Assembly (NCBI GenBank): GCA_007571135.1
Contig: RKRY01000168.1
Location: 1-34,135, forward strand
Origin: Candidatus Nitrosopumilus sp.
GTDB taxonomy: Archaea; Thermoproteota; Nitrososphaeria; Nitrososphaerales; Nitrosopumilaceae
Reading direction: 5' to 3'
Length of the DNA stretch: 34,135 nucleotides
Shown one piece after another: positions 8,779 to 19,091 of this stretch (positions are counted from its first letter, which is position 1; every line of letters begins with the position of its first letter). The translations under genes were made by a program, and so were the position numbers. Under the pieces are notes generated by a model, which saw only the letters and a program-made list of their open reading frames with translations, made no database searches and was not told where the DNA came from.

Positions 8779-9767
8779 ATCTTTATCTCCATCATAAACG
8801 CAGTAATTACTGCCAAAATTCCAGAGAAGATGCCAAGCCTAAAAATTGCAAAACAGGCATGTTTTTCTGATAATGGTCTGCCTGCCAAGATTAGCCTCAG
8901 CAAAGTGACCGGTGCCGTCCTATCTTCCGTAGCCTTTAACTTGAAATCTTCTGTGTGCTCTACAGGTCTTACTTTGATTTGTCTGTGCTCTACGATTCTC
9001 TTTACGCTTGAGAGGAATAGAAACGAGTTAATTACGGCCGGAAGAAGGGCTACTGCTGCAATAACTTCCACGCTGCCCACTATTGCAAGTGTCCCATACA
9101 TTGCACCAAGTGCCAATGCGCCCGAGTCACCCGGGAAGATCCTGCTTGGAACTTTGTGATACTTGTAAAATGCAAGAGATACAAAGCCTAGCGGCAAGCT
9201 TGCAGCTGCAATCTCATAGTTTTGGACAATAATCAGGCACAGAGTCAGTGTAAAGCTGGCAATAACCATAAAGCCGCTGGCAACACCATTGAGTACATCA
9301 ATAGAGTTTATCGTGTTTCCGGTAATCGAGATCACCAAAACAATCAGTGCAAGATACAATACCGGAATTTGGACTGTTCCAAATAACGGAAACGCCAGGT
9401 CAGTATCATATGTGCCAAGCAGGATTATGGGAATTGCGGCAACAGCCAAGGTTACCGGTTTAAACCACCCCCCCATTACTTTTCTGTCATCTGCATAGCC
9501 GATGGCAAATGCGGCAACAGTGGTAATTAGGATTGCAAGGATTTCATTTAATTGTAAAAATGCATACAGGATGATTTCAGAAACCGCTATTCCAACAATA
9601 ATGGAGATGCCACCAGGTCTTGCAATCATGACATTCCCCTTTTTGTTTACGTCTTTGACTTGCATGCCGCGTTTGACAAGAAACCTGATGAGTGGGGGGG
9701 TCATCACCAGCACAACAACAAATCCCGCAACGCTGGAGGCCGCAGCAAGCATCACTAAATCAATCAA
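8775..9767 (-). CDS. Glycosyltransferase family 4 / UDP-GlcNAc:polyprenyl-phosphate GlcNAc-1-P transferase (AglH/Alg7-like)
   Basis: 330 aa polytopic; IGYADDRKVMGGWFKP, NTINSIDVLNGVASG, FPGDSGALALGAMYGTLAI. Confidence 0.85.
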   Translation of the reverse strand: MIDLVMLAAASSVAGFVVVLVMTPPLIRFLVKRGMQVKDVNKKGNVMIARPGGISIIVGIAVSEIILYAFLQLNEILAILITTVAAFAIGYADDRKVMGGWFKPVTLAVAAIPIILLGTYDTDLAFPLFGTVQIPVLYLALIVLVISITGNTINSIDVLNGVASGFMVIASFTLTLCLIIVQNYEIAAASLPLGFVSLAFYKYHKVPSRIFPGDSGALALGAMYGTLAIVGSVEVIAAVALLPAVINSFLFLSSVKRIVEHRQIKVRPVEHTEDFKLKATEDRTAPVTLLRLILAGRPLSEKHACFAIFRLGIFSGILAVITAFMMEIKI

Positions 9768-11894
9768 TTACCTGATCCTTCGTAGTTCCGACTTGATGTT
9801 ATCTGCAATGGTTGAACCAATTTTATCAATTTCTGCCAATTTATTTACTGGAATCCTTTTCAAATCATCTACGGTCTTAATCCCGTGTCCGTATAGAATT
9901 CTGGCCCTGACTCTTCCGATGCCCTTTACTCTGACTAGATCAAGAAGATCCTCCCTGATTCCATAGACAATTCTATATCGCAGATCCCCCAACTCCCCAA
10001 GCAGATCAGCCCTTTCAACATGCTTTGAGATCTCTCTGAGGCAGTATGACAGCCAGTTAGCAGTCTCGGCCATCCTATGCATGTCGCCGGACTCTATGTC
10101 CAAACTGTCTGAAAGCGAGAGTTCCGAGGATTCGGTTATCCAAGAATGCAGGGCCAACAGGCTGCGTGAGCAGTCATACTCGGAGATCGGCTCCAACATT
10201 TCGGCGGAATTGTTCTCAATTAACAGGCTGGCAGTCTCATAGTCCTTGTTTCGTAAGGAAAACCTTGGGAAAAACTCCTCACATCTTGAGATTAGGTGTA
10301 AGAATCCAAATGTGTGTTTTCCTCCTTCAGAGGCATTTTCTATGGCATTCCTAAAGGAGGCTGCGGTAAGCGGATCAATGTAAAGCATCGATGTCTTTTT
10401 CCCAAACTCAGTTGCGGCGTATCTCTCCCCTTTTTTCACCAGGAGGTGCTGACTAGACAAAAATCTCAATGATATATCGATCGCAAACTTTATTGTGGGC
10501 TTTCTTGATTGCTGACCGCCTAACGTTTGTAGGAAAAATGTCAGGATCTCTTCTTTTTTGATTCCGGGATTTGCAACTACTACGCCAAGCACGTGGGTTC
10601 TCAGAGATCTGTCTTCTGTAATTTTTGATGCGATTGATTCAGGTTCCCCATTAATGTAATAGTCGATAAGAGCCTCGGCATTTCCATTTCCAACAATAAT
10701 TGATTCGCCATACTTGTCATACTGCGGCCGTCCAGCCCTTCCGCAAAGCTGCTTGTATTCTAAGATGCTAATAGGCCTGTTTGCGCCAACCTTGGCATTG
10801 TATCTATTTACATTAGAGATTACGACTCTTCTTGCCGGAAGATTGACGCCGGCAGCCAGGGTTGGCGTAGATGAAAGCAGTTTGATTGTTCCGTTACGAA
10901 ACTCAGTCTCAATTGCAGTTCGGCAGTTTTGATTCAATCCGGCATGATGAAAGGCAACCCCTTTTTTTACCAACAATGCCAGTGTCTTTACAAGTTCGGT
11001 GTGCTCATTTTGAGATAAAATTTTCCTTGATGTTCCTGCTAGTTTCTTGATGTCTTCTGTTTTTAGCATCGGATAGACTGCATCGGCGGCTTTTGTTGCA
11101 AGTGATCTGGAACGAGCCCTAGTCTCAGCAAACACTAGCGATTGGCCGCCATCCTGAACAGACTGCACGGCCAAATCGATGGGAGTTCCACGTATGCTAC
11201 GTGCAACCTCAAAGGTTTTGCCGTCATTCATAGTCACCCTGCCTGCATCACAAACCCCTTCAGACAACGGAACCGGCCGCCAGTCATTTTTTACCAGCTT
11301 GCATCCCAGCCAAGATGCAAGATCATCAGAATTTGTGATCGTGGCACTAAGACCGACAATTTGAGGCCTTGGTTCTAAGAGTTTTAGCTGTGTCAGAATC
11401 ATTTCAAGTGCAGGACCCCTGCTTTCATCGCCGATTAGGTGAATCTCATCTGCAATTACCAAACCAATCTCATCAATCCATTGGGTGCCATGACGGATGA
11501 TTGAGTCCATTTTTTCGTTTGTTAAAACCAAGATATTGCTTTTGCCCAGGTTCTTTTCGATATTTTCAAAATCCCCGGTAGATATTGCAGCCTTGATCGT
11601 GTTCCCTATTGAGAGCCTCTCTAATTTCTTAAACTCTAGGAATTTTTCAGATGCCAGGGCCCTTAAGGGGCTGAGGTAAATTACCTTGCCCGTGTTCTTT
11701 GAGAGATATCCAAGTATTGCAAGCATTGCAATCAGGGTTTTGCCGCTTGCAGTAGGGGCCGAGACGAGGAGGCTTTGTCCGTCAAGCAGGCCGGATTTTA
11801 CGCTATCAGCTTGGGGAGGATAGAGTTTCGCATAGCCCTGTGACTTTAAGAATCCAACTACAGATTCCGGAAGATCTAATTTCTCTATTTTCAT
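9768..11894 (-). CDS. Hel308/Ski2-like DNA helicase
   Basis: 708 aa; SAPTASGKTLIA Walker A, ADEIHLIGDESRG, TPTLAAGVNLPARRVVI, QLCGRAGRPQYDKYGE, C-terminal HhH. Confidence 0.95.
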   Translation of the reverse strand: MKIEKLDLPESVVGFLKSQGYAKLYPPQADSVKSGLLDGQSLLVSAPTASGKTLIAMLAILGYLSKNTGKVIYLSPLRALASEKFLEFKKLERLSIGNTIKAAISTGDFENIEKNLGKSNILVLTNEKMDSIIRHGTQWIDEIGLVIADEIHLIGDESRGPALEMILTQLKLLEPRPQIVGLSATITNSDDLASWLGCKLVKNDWRPVPLSEGVCDAGRVTMNDGKTFEVARSIRGTPIDLAVQSVQDGGQSLVFAETRARSRSLATKAADAVYPMLKTEDIKKLAGTSRKILSQNEHTELVKTLALLVKKGVAFHHAGLNQNCRTAIETEFRNGTIKLLSSTPTLAAGVNLPARRVVISNVNRYNAKVGANRPISILEYKQLCGRAGRPQYDKYGESIIVGNGNAEALIDYYINGEPESIASKITEDRSLRTHVLGVVVANPGIKKEEILTFFLQTLGGQQSRKPTIKFAIDISLRFLSSQHLLVKKGERYAATEFGKKTSMLYIDPLTAASFRNAIENASEGGKHTFGFLHLISRCEEFFPRFSLRNKDYETASLLIENNSAEMLEPISEYDCSRSLLALHSWITESSELSLSDSLDIESGDMHRMAETANWLSYCLREISKHVERADLLGELGDLRYRIVYGIREDLLDLVRVKGIGRVRARILYGHGIKTVDDLKRIPVNKLAEIDKIGSTIADNIKSELRRIR

Positions 11895-13978
11895 ACTCGG
11901 TTATAGTGACCGGGTTTTGATTCATAAATAGATGCTTCTCTGAGCATTCTTCGAATGTAATTTCTTGCCTCTTCTTCTGTAAATTTCTCAGTCTTTTCTA
12001 GCTCCCTGACAAATTCCTTCTCTTCAACTGCCACCTTGTTGTCACCTTCCAACCCCTTGAGAACGTCCATAAACAGCTGCATCCTTGAAACCTCGCTTCT
12101 TGGTTTTCCTTGAAGGACGCCCATGTCTACCTTGCCAGTGTTTACGTCAACTCCTGCATCCTCAAGCATGCTTTGAAGGAGGAAGATGGCACGATCAGCA
12201 TCCTCCTCTTCGACCTTGTCTTTCATAAGCAGTCTGGCTCGAGCAGTAGAGAGCCTGATAATGCCTTCTAGTTGCCTAGGCGTAACTGTAATCATCTCTT
12301 CGGATTCGACATTTCTCATTTTAAGATAGTAATTAAGAATCTTTTCCTCAGCTTCCTTTGTCAAGTCGGGGGAGCCGTGTTTTGCATATGCAAGATACTT
12401 TGTAAGGAGGTCAACGTCAATTACAGAACGTCTGCCGGTGCCGTGAGGCGCATGCAATTTAATTATGTGCCTTGCAATCTGCTCATCACGTTCTTTTGTT
12501 GGGATGTCCCTTACAACAAAGATCAAGTCAAATCTGGTTAAAAGCGGAATTGGCAGGTTGACATTTTCTGTGATGTTTTTGAAGGGATCATATTTTCCGT
12601 ACATTGGGTTTGCGGCAGCCAAAATTGATGTTCTTGCATTAAGCGTTGCGACGATGCCGCCTTTTGCAATGCTTGCAGATTGCTGTTCCATGACCTCATG
12701 CAACGCGCTTCTATCCTCAGGCTTCATTTTATCAAATTCGTCAATACTGACTAAGCCCTGATCACCTAACACTACTGCACCAGCTTCAAGCATCATAATT
12801 CCTGTTTTGTCACGAACGACAGCCGCAGTAAGGCCCGCTGCAGTAGAACCCCGGCCAGACGTGTACAGTCCGCGCGGCGCAATTCTGGAACAAAACTTTA
12901 GCATCTCACTTTTTGCAGTGCCGGGATCGCCAACAAGAAAAACATTGATGTCCCCCCTAATCTTACTTCCATCGCCTAAAAGCCTTTGATTAGAGCCGAC
13001 TATCAATAACAAAATCGCTTCCTTGATAAGCGAATGGCCCTGAATGTGTGGTGCAAATGAATCAACCAACCTTTGATAGACATCCGGATTTTGTGCCAGT
13101 GCCTTGATCATCTTTTCCTCTTCAGGCGAAATCTCCTCTCTCTCAATTTTTCTGGATGTTTTGGAACCCCGGCCACCTAAAAATTCAATATTGTTTCCTT
13201 CTATTCTTAACCGGTATAGTCCGCTGTGCCCACGCGTGACGCCTGTAACCGATTCTTGTTCTACCCTTACGACCCCCGTTAGTACTACCCTGTCACCGGG
13301 ACGGGCGTTATCTACCAGATCCTGCCTAACGGTCACGTCAATATAGTGGGGAAGCTGTCCAGGCGGCAGGTCTTCAGGAAGTTCCTGCAGCCTCATAATT
13401 TGAAAATCGATGAACTTGCTTTCTTCTGGTTTAAGATCAAAATCTCGTTGCTTGCAATTCGGATTATCGCAGATTACCGGGACCTTTACATCCATTCCTT
13501 TAATTTGGACAACCTTGGTTTTGTGTTCATCAGGACAGACATAGACTAGTTCCTTTGCAAGGGGCTTTACCTCAGAGGCCCTGACTACCATTCCTGAAAC
13601 ACTGGTAATTGTGCCAATTGTTTCGGCATTGATTTGCCTGAGACTTCGTTCAGACGGATAGTTTACTAGCCTTACTCTGACGCTATCCTTTATTTTTTCA
13701 GCATAATCAGAAAATCTTGTTTGCAATACCTCTTTGATTGCTCTAGAGAATGCATCAAGGATCCTATCCGGAGATTCAGCAAACATTACCTCAATGTCTG
13801 GAACTAGAACCAAGTCATTGTAATCAACGATGATATACTTTGCATTCTTTGGCATCATCTCATCAATTGCATCTACGTACTTGTAGTTGCCATCTTTGTC
13901 TTTATAGCGTACCAAGAATTCTTTTACCTTGTCAGACAAGGCAGAATCTGTAAAGACACTAGTCTGAGCGCTACTCAT
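11891..13978 (-). CDS. mcm: MCM replicative helicase
   Basis: ORF track starts at 14023, but ATG at 13978 (MSSAQTSVFTDS) fits better; GDPGTAKSEMLK, SIDEFDKM, LTRFDLIFVVRD. Confidence 0.95.
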   Translation of the reverse strand: MSSAQTSVFTDSALSDKVKEFLVRYKDKDGNYKYVDAIDEMMPKNAKYIIVDYNDLVLVPDIEVMFAESPDRILDAFSRAIKEVLQTRFSDYAEKIKDSVRVRLVNYPSERSLRQINAETIGTITSVSGMVVRASEVKPLAKELVYVCPDEHKTKVVQIKGMDVKVPVICDNPNCKQRDFDLKPEESKFIDFQIMRLQELPEDLPPGQLPHYIDVTVRQDLVDNARPGDRVVLTGVVRVEQESVTGVTRGHSGLYRLRIEGNNIEFLGGRGSKTSRKIEREEISPEEEKMIKALAQNPDVYQRLVDSFAPHIQGHSLIKEAILLLIVGSNQRLLGDGSKIRGDINVFLVGDPGTAKSEMLKFCSRIAPRGLYTSGRGSTAAGLTAAVVRDKTGIMMLEAGAVVLGDQGLVSIDEFDKMKPEDRSALHEVMEQQSASIAKGGIVATLNARTSILAAANPMYGKYDPFKNITENVNLPIPLLTRFDLIFVVRDIPTKERDEQIARHIIKLHAPHGTGRRSVIDVDLLTKYLAYAKHGSPDLTKEAEEKILNYYLKMRNVESEEMITVTPRQLEGIIRLSTARARLLMKDKVEEEDADRAIFLLQSMLEDAGVDVNTGKVDMGVLQGKPRSEVSRMQLFMDVLKGLEGDNKVAVEEKEFVRELEKTEKFTEEEARNYIRRMLREASIYESKPGHYNRV

Positions 13979-14492
13979 TTTTCTCACCTTTGATCTGTCT
14001 TTCAAATTCCACACTGTTGTCATGGATTGATTTGTAAAATACGGCTTCCTCTACGGTTAGTTTGCCGTACAAGTCGGAATTGAGCTTGATGGAATCGGCA
14101 AGTTTGACAAGTTTTCCTCGCCTCATTCTGAATAATTCAAGCATGATGCTTTCTACATGATCATAATCGTCTTTGTTTAGATCCTTCATCACCTCTTTTA
14201 GCTTAATGTAAAAGTGAGAGTCCAATGTTGATAGCTGGTATTCGCCTACCATCTTCTCTTTAGACAGGGCCTGCTTTAACTCGGTAACCATGTCCGGGGA
14301 ATCAAGATCTGCTAAATTTTTGTCAGCTAAAACTTTGCCTACCCATTGGGGAATGTTCAGTACCTCACCTTGTGTGCCTGAAATTTTCAGATCAGCCACG
14401 TCAATCTTGACGTCTTGATTCAGTGTGGTCTTGGCATCCTTTAGGCGATATCCTATCGAGTGCACTTTTTCTACAGTATCTATTTTCATCAC
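13971..14492 (-). CDS. GINS complex subunit
   Basis: 173 aa; VESIMLELFRMRRGKLVKLADSIKLNSDLYGKLTVEEAVFY resembles the archaeal GINS A-domain; overlaps MCM start. Confidence 0.8.
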   Translation of the reverse strand: MMKIDTVEKVHSIGYRLKDAKTTLNQDVKIDVADLKISGTQGEVLNIPQWVGKVLADKNLADLDSPDMVTELKQALSKEKMVGEYQLSTLDSHFYIKLKEVMKDLNKDDYDHVESIMLELFRMRRGKLVKLADSIKLNSDLYGKLTVEEAVFYKSIHDNSVEFERQIKGEKNE

Positions 14493-14493
14493 A

Positions 14494-14610
14494 GATCACT
14501 TATTCTCCAGAAGATCCTCAAGTATTTGATCGATCAATTCTGTTAACAATTTAGTGAGATCAATTGATCCTAACCGATCTCACGCTGATCGCAGAAGCTT
14601 AGGCATGATC
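14494..14610. promoter_or_regulatory. GATC-rich segment in divergent GINS/RfcS intergenic region
   Basis: GATC at 14494, 14513, 14528, 14532, 14558, 14566, 14576, 14587 and 14607; includes palindrome GATCAATTGATC (14558-14569). Confidence 0.6.
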
Positions 14611-14676
14611 TGATTTTAAGATGAGGCATATCACAATAACCAATTCGGTTTTATTGGTGATGATTCAACCCTACTC

Positions 14677-15627
14677 ATGACCGAATCTGGGATGTGGGTT
14701 GAAAAATATCGCCCCCAAAGACTGTCTGATGTTGTCAATCAGACTGAGATCATCGGGAGTTTGGAGGCGCTAATTAAAGATCCGACTGACATGCCGCATT
14801 TGTTGTTCTCAGGCTCAGCGGGTGTGGGAAAGACTACTACGGCACTCTGCGTTACCAGACAGATTCTAGGAGAGTATGCCAAAGACTATACGCTTGAGCT
14901 AAATGCGTCAGATGAAAGAGGAATTGAAATGGTCAGAGAAAAGGTCAAGAAATTTACAAAGATGGCAGGATTTGCAGACATTCCTTTCAAAATTGTCATT
15001 TTAGATGAAGCTGACGAGATGACTGGAAATGCTCAGACGGCACTTCGTCGAATAATCGAGGATGCTGCAGAGAATTGCAGGTTTATTCTCATTGCAAACA
15101 ATGTATCAAAGATCATTGAGCCAATCCAGAGTAGGTGTGCAACATTCAAGTTTACGTCAGTTTCTGAAGGCGACGTGACTTCCAGACTAGACGAGATAGC
15201 AAGAAAAGAGGGCGCAAAGGCAGACAAAAAAGGGCTCAAGGCAATATACGATTATTCAGAAGGTGACTTGCGTCATGCAATTAATTTGATGCAAGCAACT
15301 GCAAGTTTAGGTGCAATTTCAGACGAGAATGTAAAATCATCAGCTGGATTGACAAAGACAAGCGATGTTGACAAAGTTTTAAAAATTGCACTGTCCGGCA
15401 GGGTTACAGATGCAAGGGAGAAGATGATTGAATTAATCAGGGTTTATGGAATGTCGGAATCAGATTTTCTAAAGTATATCAATGCGGCTGCCTTCAAAAC
15501 AAAACATGACAGATTATCTGACATTCTAGAGGTTATTGCAAAATATGATTATAGAATTTTATCTGGTGCAAACTCAGAGATTCAATTATCAGCAATGCTT
15601 GCTGAACTAGCGAATTTGGAAAAGTAA
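14677..15627 (+). CDS. rfcS: Replication factor C small subunit
   Basis: 316 aa; WVEKYRPQRLSDVV, LFSGSAGVGKTTTAL, ILDEADEMT, CRFILIANNVSKIIEPIQSRC. Confidence 0.97.
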   Translation: MTESGMWVEKYRPQRLSDVVNQTEIIGSLEALIKDPTDMPHLLFSGSAGVGKTTTALCVTRQILGEYAKDYTLELNASDERGIEMVREKVKKFTKMAGFADIPFKIVILDEADEMTGNAQTALRRIIEDAAENCRFILIANNVSKIIEPIQSRCATFKFTSVSEGDVTSRLDEIARKEGAKADKKGLKAIYDYSEGDLRHAINLMQATASLGAISDENVKSSAGLTKTSDVDKVLKIALSGRVTDAREKMIELIRVYGMSESDFLKYINAAAFKTKHDRLSDILEVIAKYDYRILSGANSEIQLSAMLAELANLEK

Positions 15628-15630
15628 AAG

Positions 15631-15714
15631 CGCAGAGAGAGGGATTTGAACCCCCGTATGCTTGCGCACACAGGCTCTCAAGGCCCGCGCCCTACCGAGC
15701 TAGGCGACCTCTGC
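15631..15714 (-). tRNA. tRNA-Ser (anticodon UGA)
   Basis: Class II: acceptor GCAGAGG/TCTCTGC, anticodon stem-loop CGGGC-CTTGAGA-GCCTG, long variable arm TGTGCGCAAGCATAC, T arm GGGGGTTCAAATCCCTC. Confidence 0.95.
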
Positions 15715-16426
15715 AAAAATTGTTGAAGGCAACTGATTAAAATTTGTTGGGAAATAATTAGTCTGTTGTGTAACTCCTCCCCATACACACCCATGGCTTT
15801 GATGAGTGGTGGTGGTGGTGGTGGGTGGACACTGCCGTTGTATGCCATATCAGTTCCACCCTCCATGTGCTGTAATCAGATTGCAGGCGGCAACTTTTGA
15901 CATGATCTCATGCACCGTGTTCTCCCACATGATGCCATGACTGACTCGCCAAATATTTCCTTAAACGCAGAGAAGGCGGCCCACATCCAACGCTTGCCAA
16001 ACTTGGATCGCTCCTTCCATCTCTCTGATTCTCCTTCTTTTGCTAGTAAGCGTACCTATAGCTTTTAGGCGATCTGCCAGATGGTCGCGTACGGCTTCCC
16101 CATGATCACCCTTCCTCTGCCCTTTGCAACAGAAGTGATCTTCAATCGTATGGATGTATGGATGGTGCCACGGTTTTGCACTCCTTGTGTATGCCACATG
16201 TAGCGTACGCCGCATCTTCCATGACATGCGCTGTGACATAATTTATGGAAGGTGTGCCAATAGCAGATGCACGAACATCTTCGAGTCGCCTGCGGCATCG
16301 TCGGTAGCCTTGAGTACATGAATAATTCGTGTCCGTTAGACGAGTACTGCATCTTGACAAATCGGCTACCGGCCTTCCACTTTTGGCGTATCTGCTTGCC
16401 GTGGCTGTCTACCTTGATACTGTGCT

Positions 16427-16573
16427 GTCAACAGGTAATCGGTTAAGTCACATAAAGGAACTTGTAAAAAATGAGAGTTCATAGTTTGCATATTCTATAT
16501 TTTTCAATAACTTGCTAGATTTTGCATGATTAGTTGACGTTATCAAGCCTAACTTAACCGATTACGTCAACAG
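16427..16573. repeat. 8-bp target-site duplication GTCAACAG flanking MITE 1A
   Basis: GTCAACAG at 16427-16434 and 16566-16573, immediately abutting the element. Confidence 0.9.
16435..16565 (+). mobile_element. 131-bp MITE, family 1 copy A
   Basis: Ends GTAATCGGTTAAGTCA...TAACTTAACCGATTAC (14 bp perfect TIR); about 80-85% identical by eye to the reverse complement of 24730-24859; no ORF. Confidence 0.9.
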
Positions 16574-17099
16574 CATGAAAGCGTGTCTTGAACCGTCTTT
16601 GTCTGATACCGTAACCTTTTGTCGATCGTCTGTGCGCTGGGATCTTGGATCCTTCTGAGCATCATAGTATGCAGGCACATGCATATAGACATCATTCCAA
16701 GGGCCATGCCGGCAAGCTGCCCATACGGAATCTCATGTACTGGATTATTGCAATGTAGGCAGACAACAAGTTTGCGTATAGAAATGGTGCATCGTTCTTG
16801 CGTTAGTTTGCCTCCTTTGCTCCTATTCCATCAGGCCGTTCGTGTAACACGGACATTTGCCACGGTCAACGTATTTTGCGCTGTCAATACGAGCCAACGA
16901 CACGTCTTAGGACGCCGATCCAAATGCGCCTTGGATGGAAACCCCTGTCCTGATGGCAAAATTGCAGCAACCCGTCATTTCTAGGCAGGGTTGCGCACAT
17001 ATGTAAAATCCCCCGGCGTTTGCAGCCTGGCAATCCATCAATAGTCTAGAAATAATGATACTGCTAGAATTTTAAAAATAAGAAAAAAGAGAGAGTTCT

Positions 17100-17636
17100 T
17101 TAATCGTGTGCGTGTGGATTCTCAGAACCGGATTCCATCAAGACGTATGTACCATTTGCTTTTTCATGGTATTCAATGTATGACGGTTCAATCAAGATTG
17201 CTTTTTCTGGACACGCCTCTTGGCAAGCCATGCATTGCGTACAATCGTGTTCTCTTATTGGTTGTGATTTATCTGTGTAATCTAGACGTTCATCCTGTTC
17301 GGTTAAACCAGTACCGTCAAAGGTCTCATCCAAGCAAGATGATGCGGGGATGTCTTTTTCAGTTCTGTACCACTGGAAAGTCTGTACTGGGCAAACACTC
17401 ATGCACGAGCCTTGTGCTGTACAGTCGTCCCAGTCAACTGCGACAGTAGTACCATGAATTCCAAGTGGAACCTGTTCTTCACCACGTGCTTCATATGCTG
17501 CTTTTACATCATCATTTGAAAATGCTGCGCCGTCAGCTTTGCCTTTACCCCAGATAAAGTGCTTGTTTTCACCGTCACTGTGGTTTGTTTTTCCAGCAAT
17601 CTCTAGATTTTCGACAAATTTCTCATCTATTGGCAT
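17100..17636 (-). CDS. Two-cluster ferredoxin (Sulfolobus zinc-ferredoxin-like), paralog 1
   Basis: 178 aa; [24 protein letters not shown] and CTQCMACQEACPEKAI. Confidence 0.9.
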   Translation of the reverse strand: MPIDEKFVENLEIAGKTNHSDGENKHFIWGKGKADGAAFSNDDVKAAYEARGEEQVPLGIHGTTVAVDWDDCTAQGSCMSVCPVQTFQWYRTEKDIPASSCLDETFDGTGLTEQDERLDYTDKSQPIREHDCTQCMACQEACPEKAILIEPSYIEYHEKANGTYVLMESGSENPHAHD

Positions 17637-17654
17637 GTTGGGATTAATTTTAAG

Positions 17655-17674
17655 ATGTTATTTAAAGCTAGACA
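17655..17674 (-). promoter_or_regulatory. Shared ferredoxin promoter element, copy 1
   Basis: Minus strand TGTCTAGCTTTAAATAACAT with TATA-like TTTAAATA about 20-35 bp before the start. Confidence 0.65.
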
Positions 17675-17753
17675 AAATTAGTTGCAACTAAATCAAACAG
17701 ATCCCGATTTTTACGGTTGAATCCCAACAAATAAAGAAAAGAAAATAATTTTT

Positions 17754-18343
<590 letters not shown>

Positions 18344-18425
18344 GGTAAAACGCAAAATGCTATGGATCACTCAGGTAGGAATCTGATCCCTACGTTCATA
18401 ACGTTGGACGGACAATTCTGGGAAC

Positions 18426-19091
18426 ATGGACATTATCAAGTATGATGTGTATAGGGGACCGAATCTTGGCGTATATGTCAGGACTAACGATAGTGTGGTT
18501 TTGATTCCAATGGGGTTTGCCGAATCAAAGGCAAAAAAATTAGCTGAATACCTGGATGTAGACTATCATTATACCGCAATTGCAAATACCAGACTAATCG
18601 GTTCATTATCGGCAATGAACAACAAGGGGATGCTAATTCCTAGGACGGCTTTTGATAATGAGTATGAATTTTTAAAAAAAGAGACCAAACTGGAGATTGG
18701 CGTATTAGATTCTAAATTCACAGCTTTGGGAAACGTAATTTGTGCAAATGACAGGGGGGCCGTAGTCTCACCATGGTTATCAGATTCGGATTGCCAAGTA
18801 GTTTCAGATGTGTTGGGGGTTGAAGTTTTTCAGAAAAAAATTGCAGGCTTTAATCAAACAGGCGCAGTAATGGTTGCAAATAATTCAGGTGCTGTCATAC
18901 ACCCTGAGGCAGACGAAGAAGATATGAAGACGTTTGCAAATGTTTTAGGCGTGAAAGTTGAGCATAGTTCAGTTAACAATGGAGTTCCGTACGTGTCATC
19001 CGGGGTTTTAGCAAATAACAACAACCTGGTTGTGGGCTCACTTACAACCGGACCTGAAATAATGATGTTGACTAGGGCTTTTCTAAGCTAA
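18426..19091 (+). CDS. eif6: Translation initiation factor aIF6
   Basis: 221 aa; GPNLGVYVRTNDSVVLIP, NTRLIGSLSAMNNKGMLIP, GNVICANDRGAVVSPWL, MVANNSGAVIHPEADEED. Confidence 0.95.
   Translation: MDIIKYDVYRGPNLGVYVRTNDSVVLIPMGFAESKAKKLAEYLDVDYHYTAIANTRLIGSLSAMNNKGMLIPRTAFDNEYEFLKKETKLEIGVLDSKFTALGNVICANDRGAVVSPWLSDSDCQVVSDVLGVEVFQKKIAGFNQTGAVMVANNSGAVIHPEADEEDMKTFANVLGVKVEHSSVNNGVPYVSSGVLANNNNLVVGSLTTGPEIMMLTRAFLS

Larger units (their letters stand above)
15850..16810 (-). pseudogene. Decayed IS5/IS4-superfamily DDE transposase, split by a MITE
   Basis: Minus frames: VHEIPYGQLAGMALGMM...RRIQDPSAQTIDKRLRYQTK; FHAVDST (reconstructed across MITE); IRQKWKAGSRFVKM; LKATDDAAGDSKMFVHLL; KFGKRWMWAAFSAFKEIFGESVMAS; WENTVHEIMSKVAACN. 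Several frameshifts. Confidence 0.7.

Noticed and set aside
13979-14023. MCM N-terminal extension from 14023
   Set aside because: Would overlap GINS heavily; ATG at 13978 gives a normal short overlap.
15800-15828. (GGT)n tract after tRNA-Ser as a functional motif
   Set aside because: Simple-sequence repeat without associated structure or ORF.
15961-16360. Three overlapping minus-strand ORFs (92, 95 and 72 aa)
   Set aside because: Explained as frame-shifted pieces of one decayed IS5-like transposase, not separate genes.
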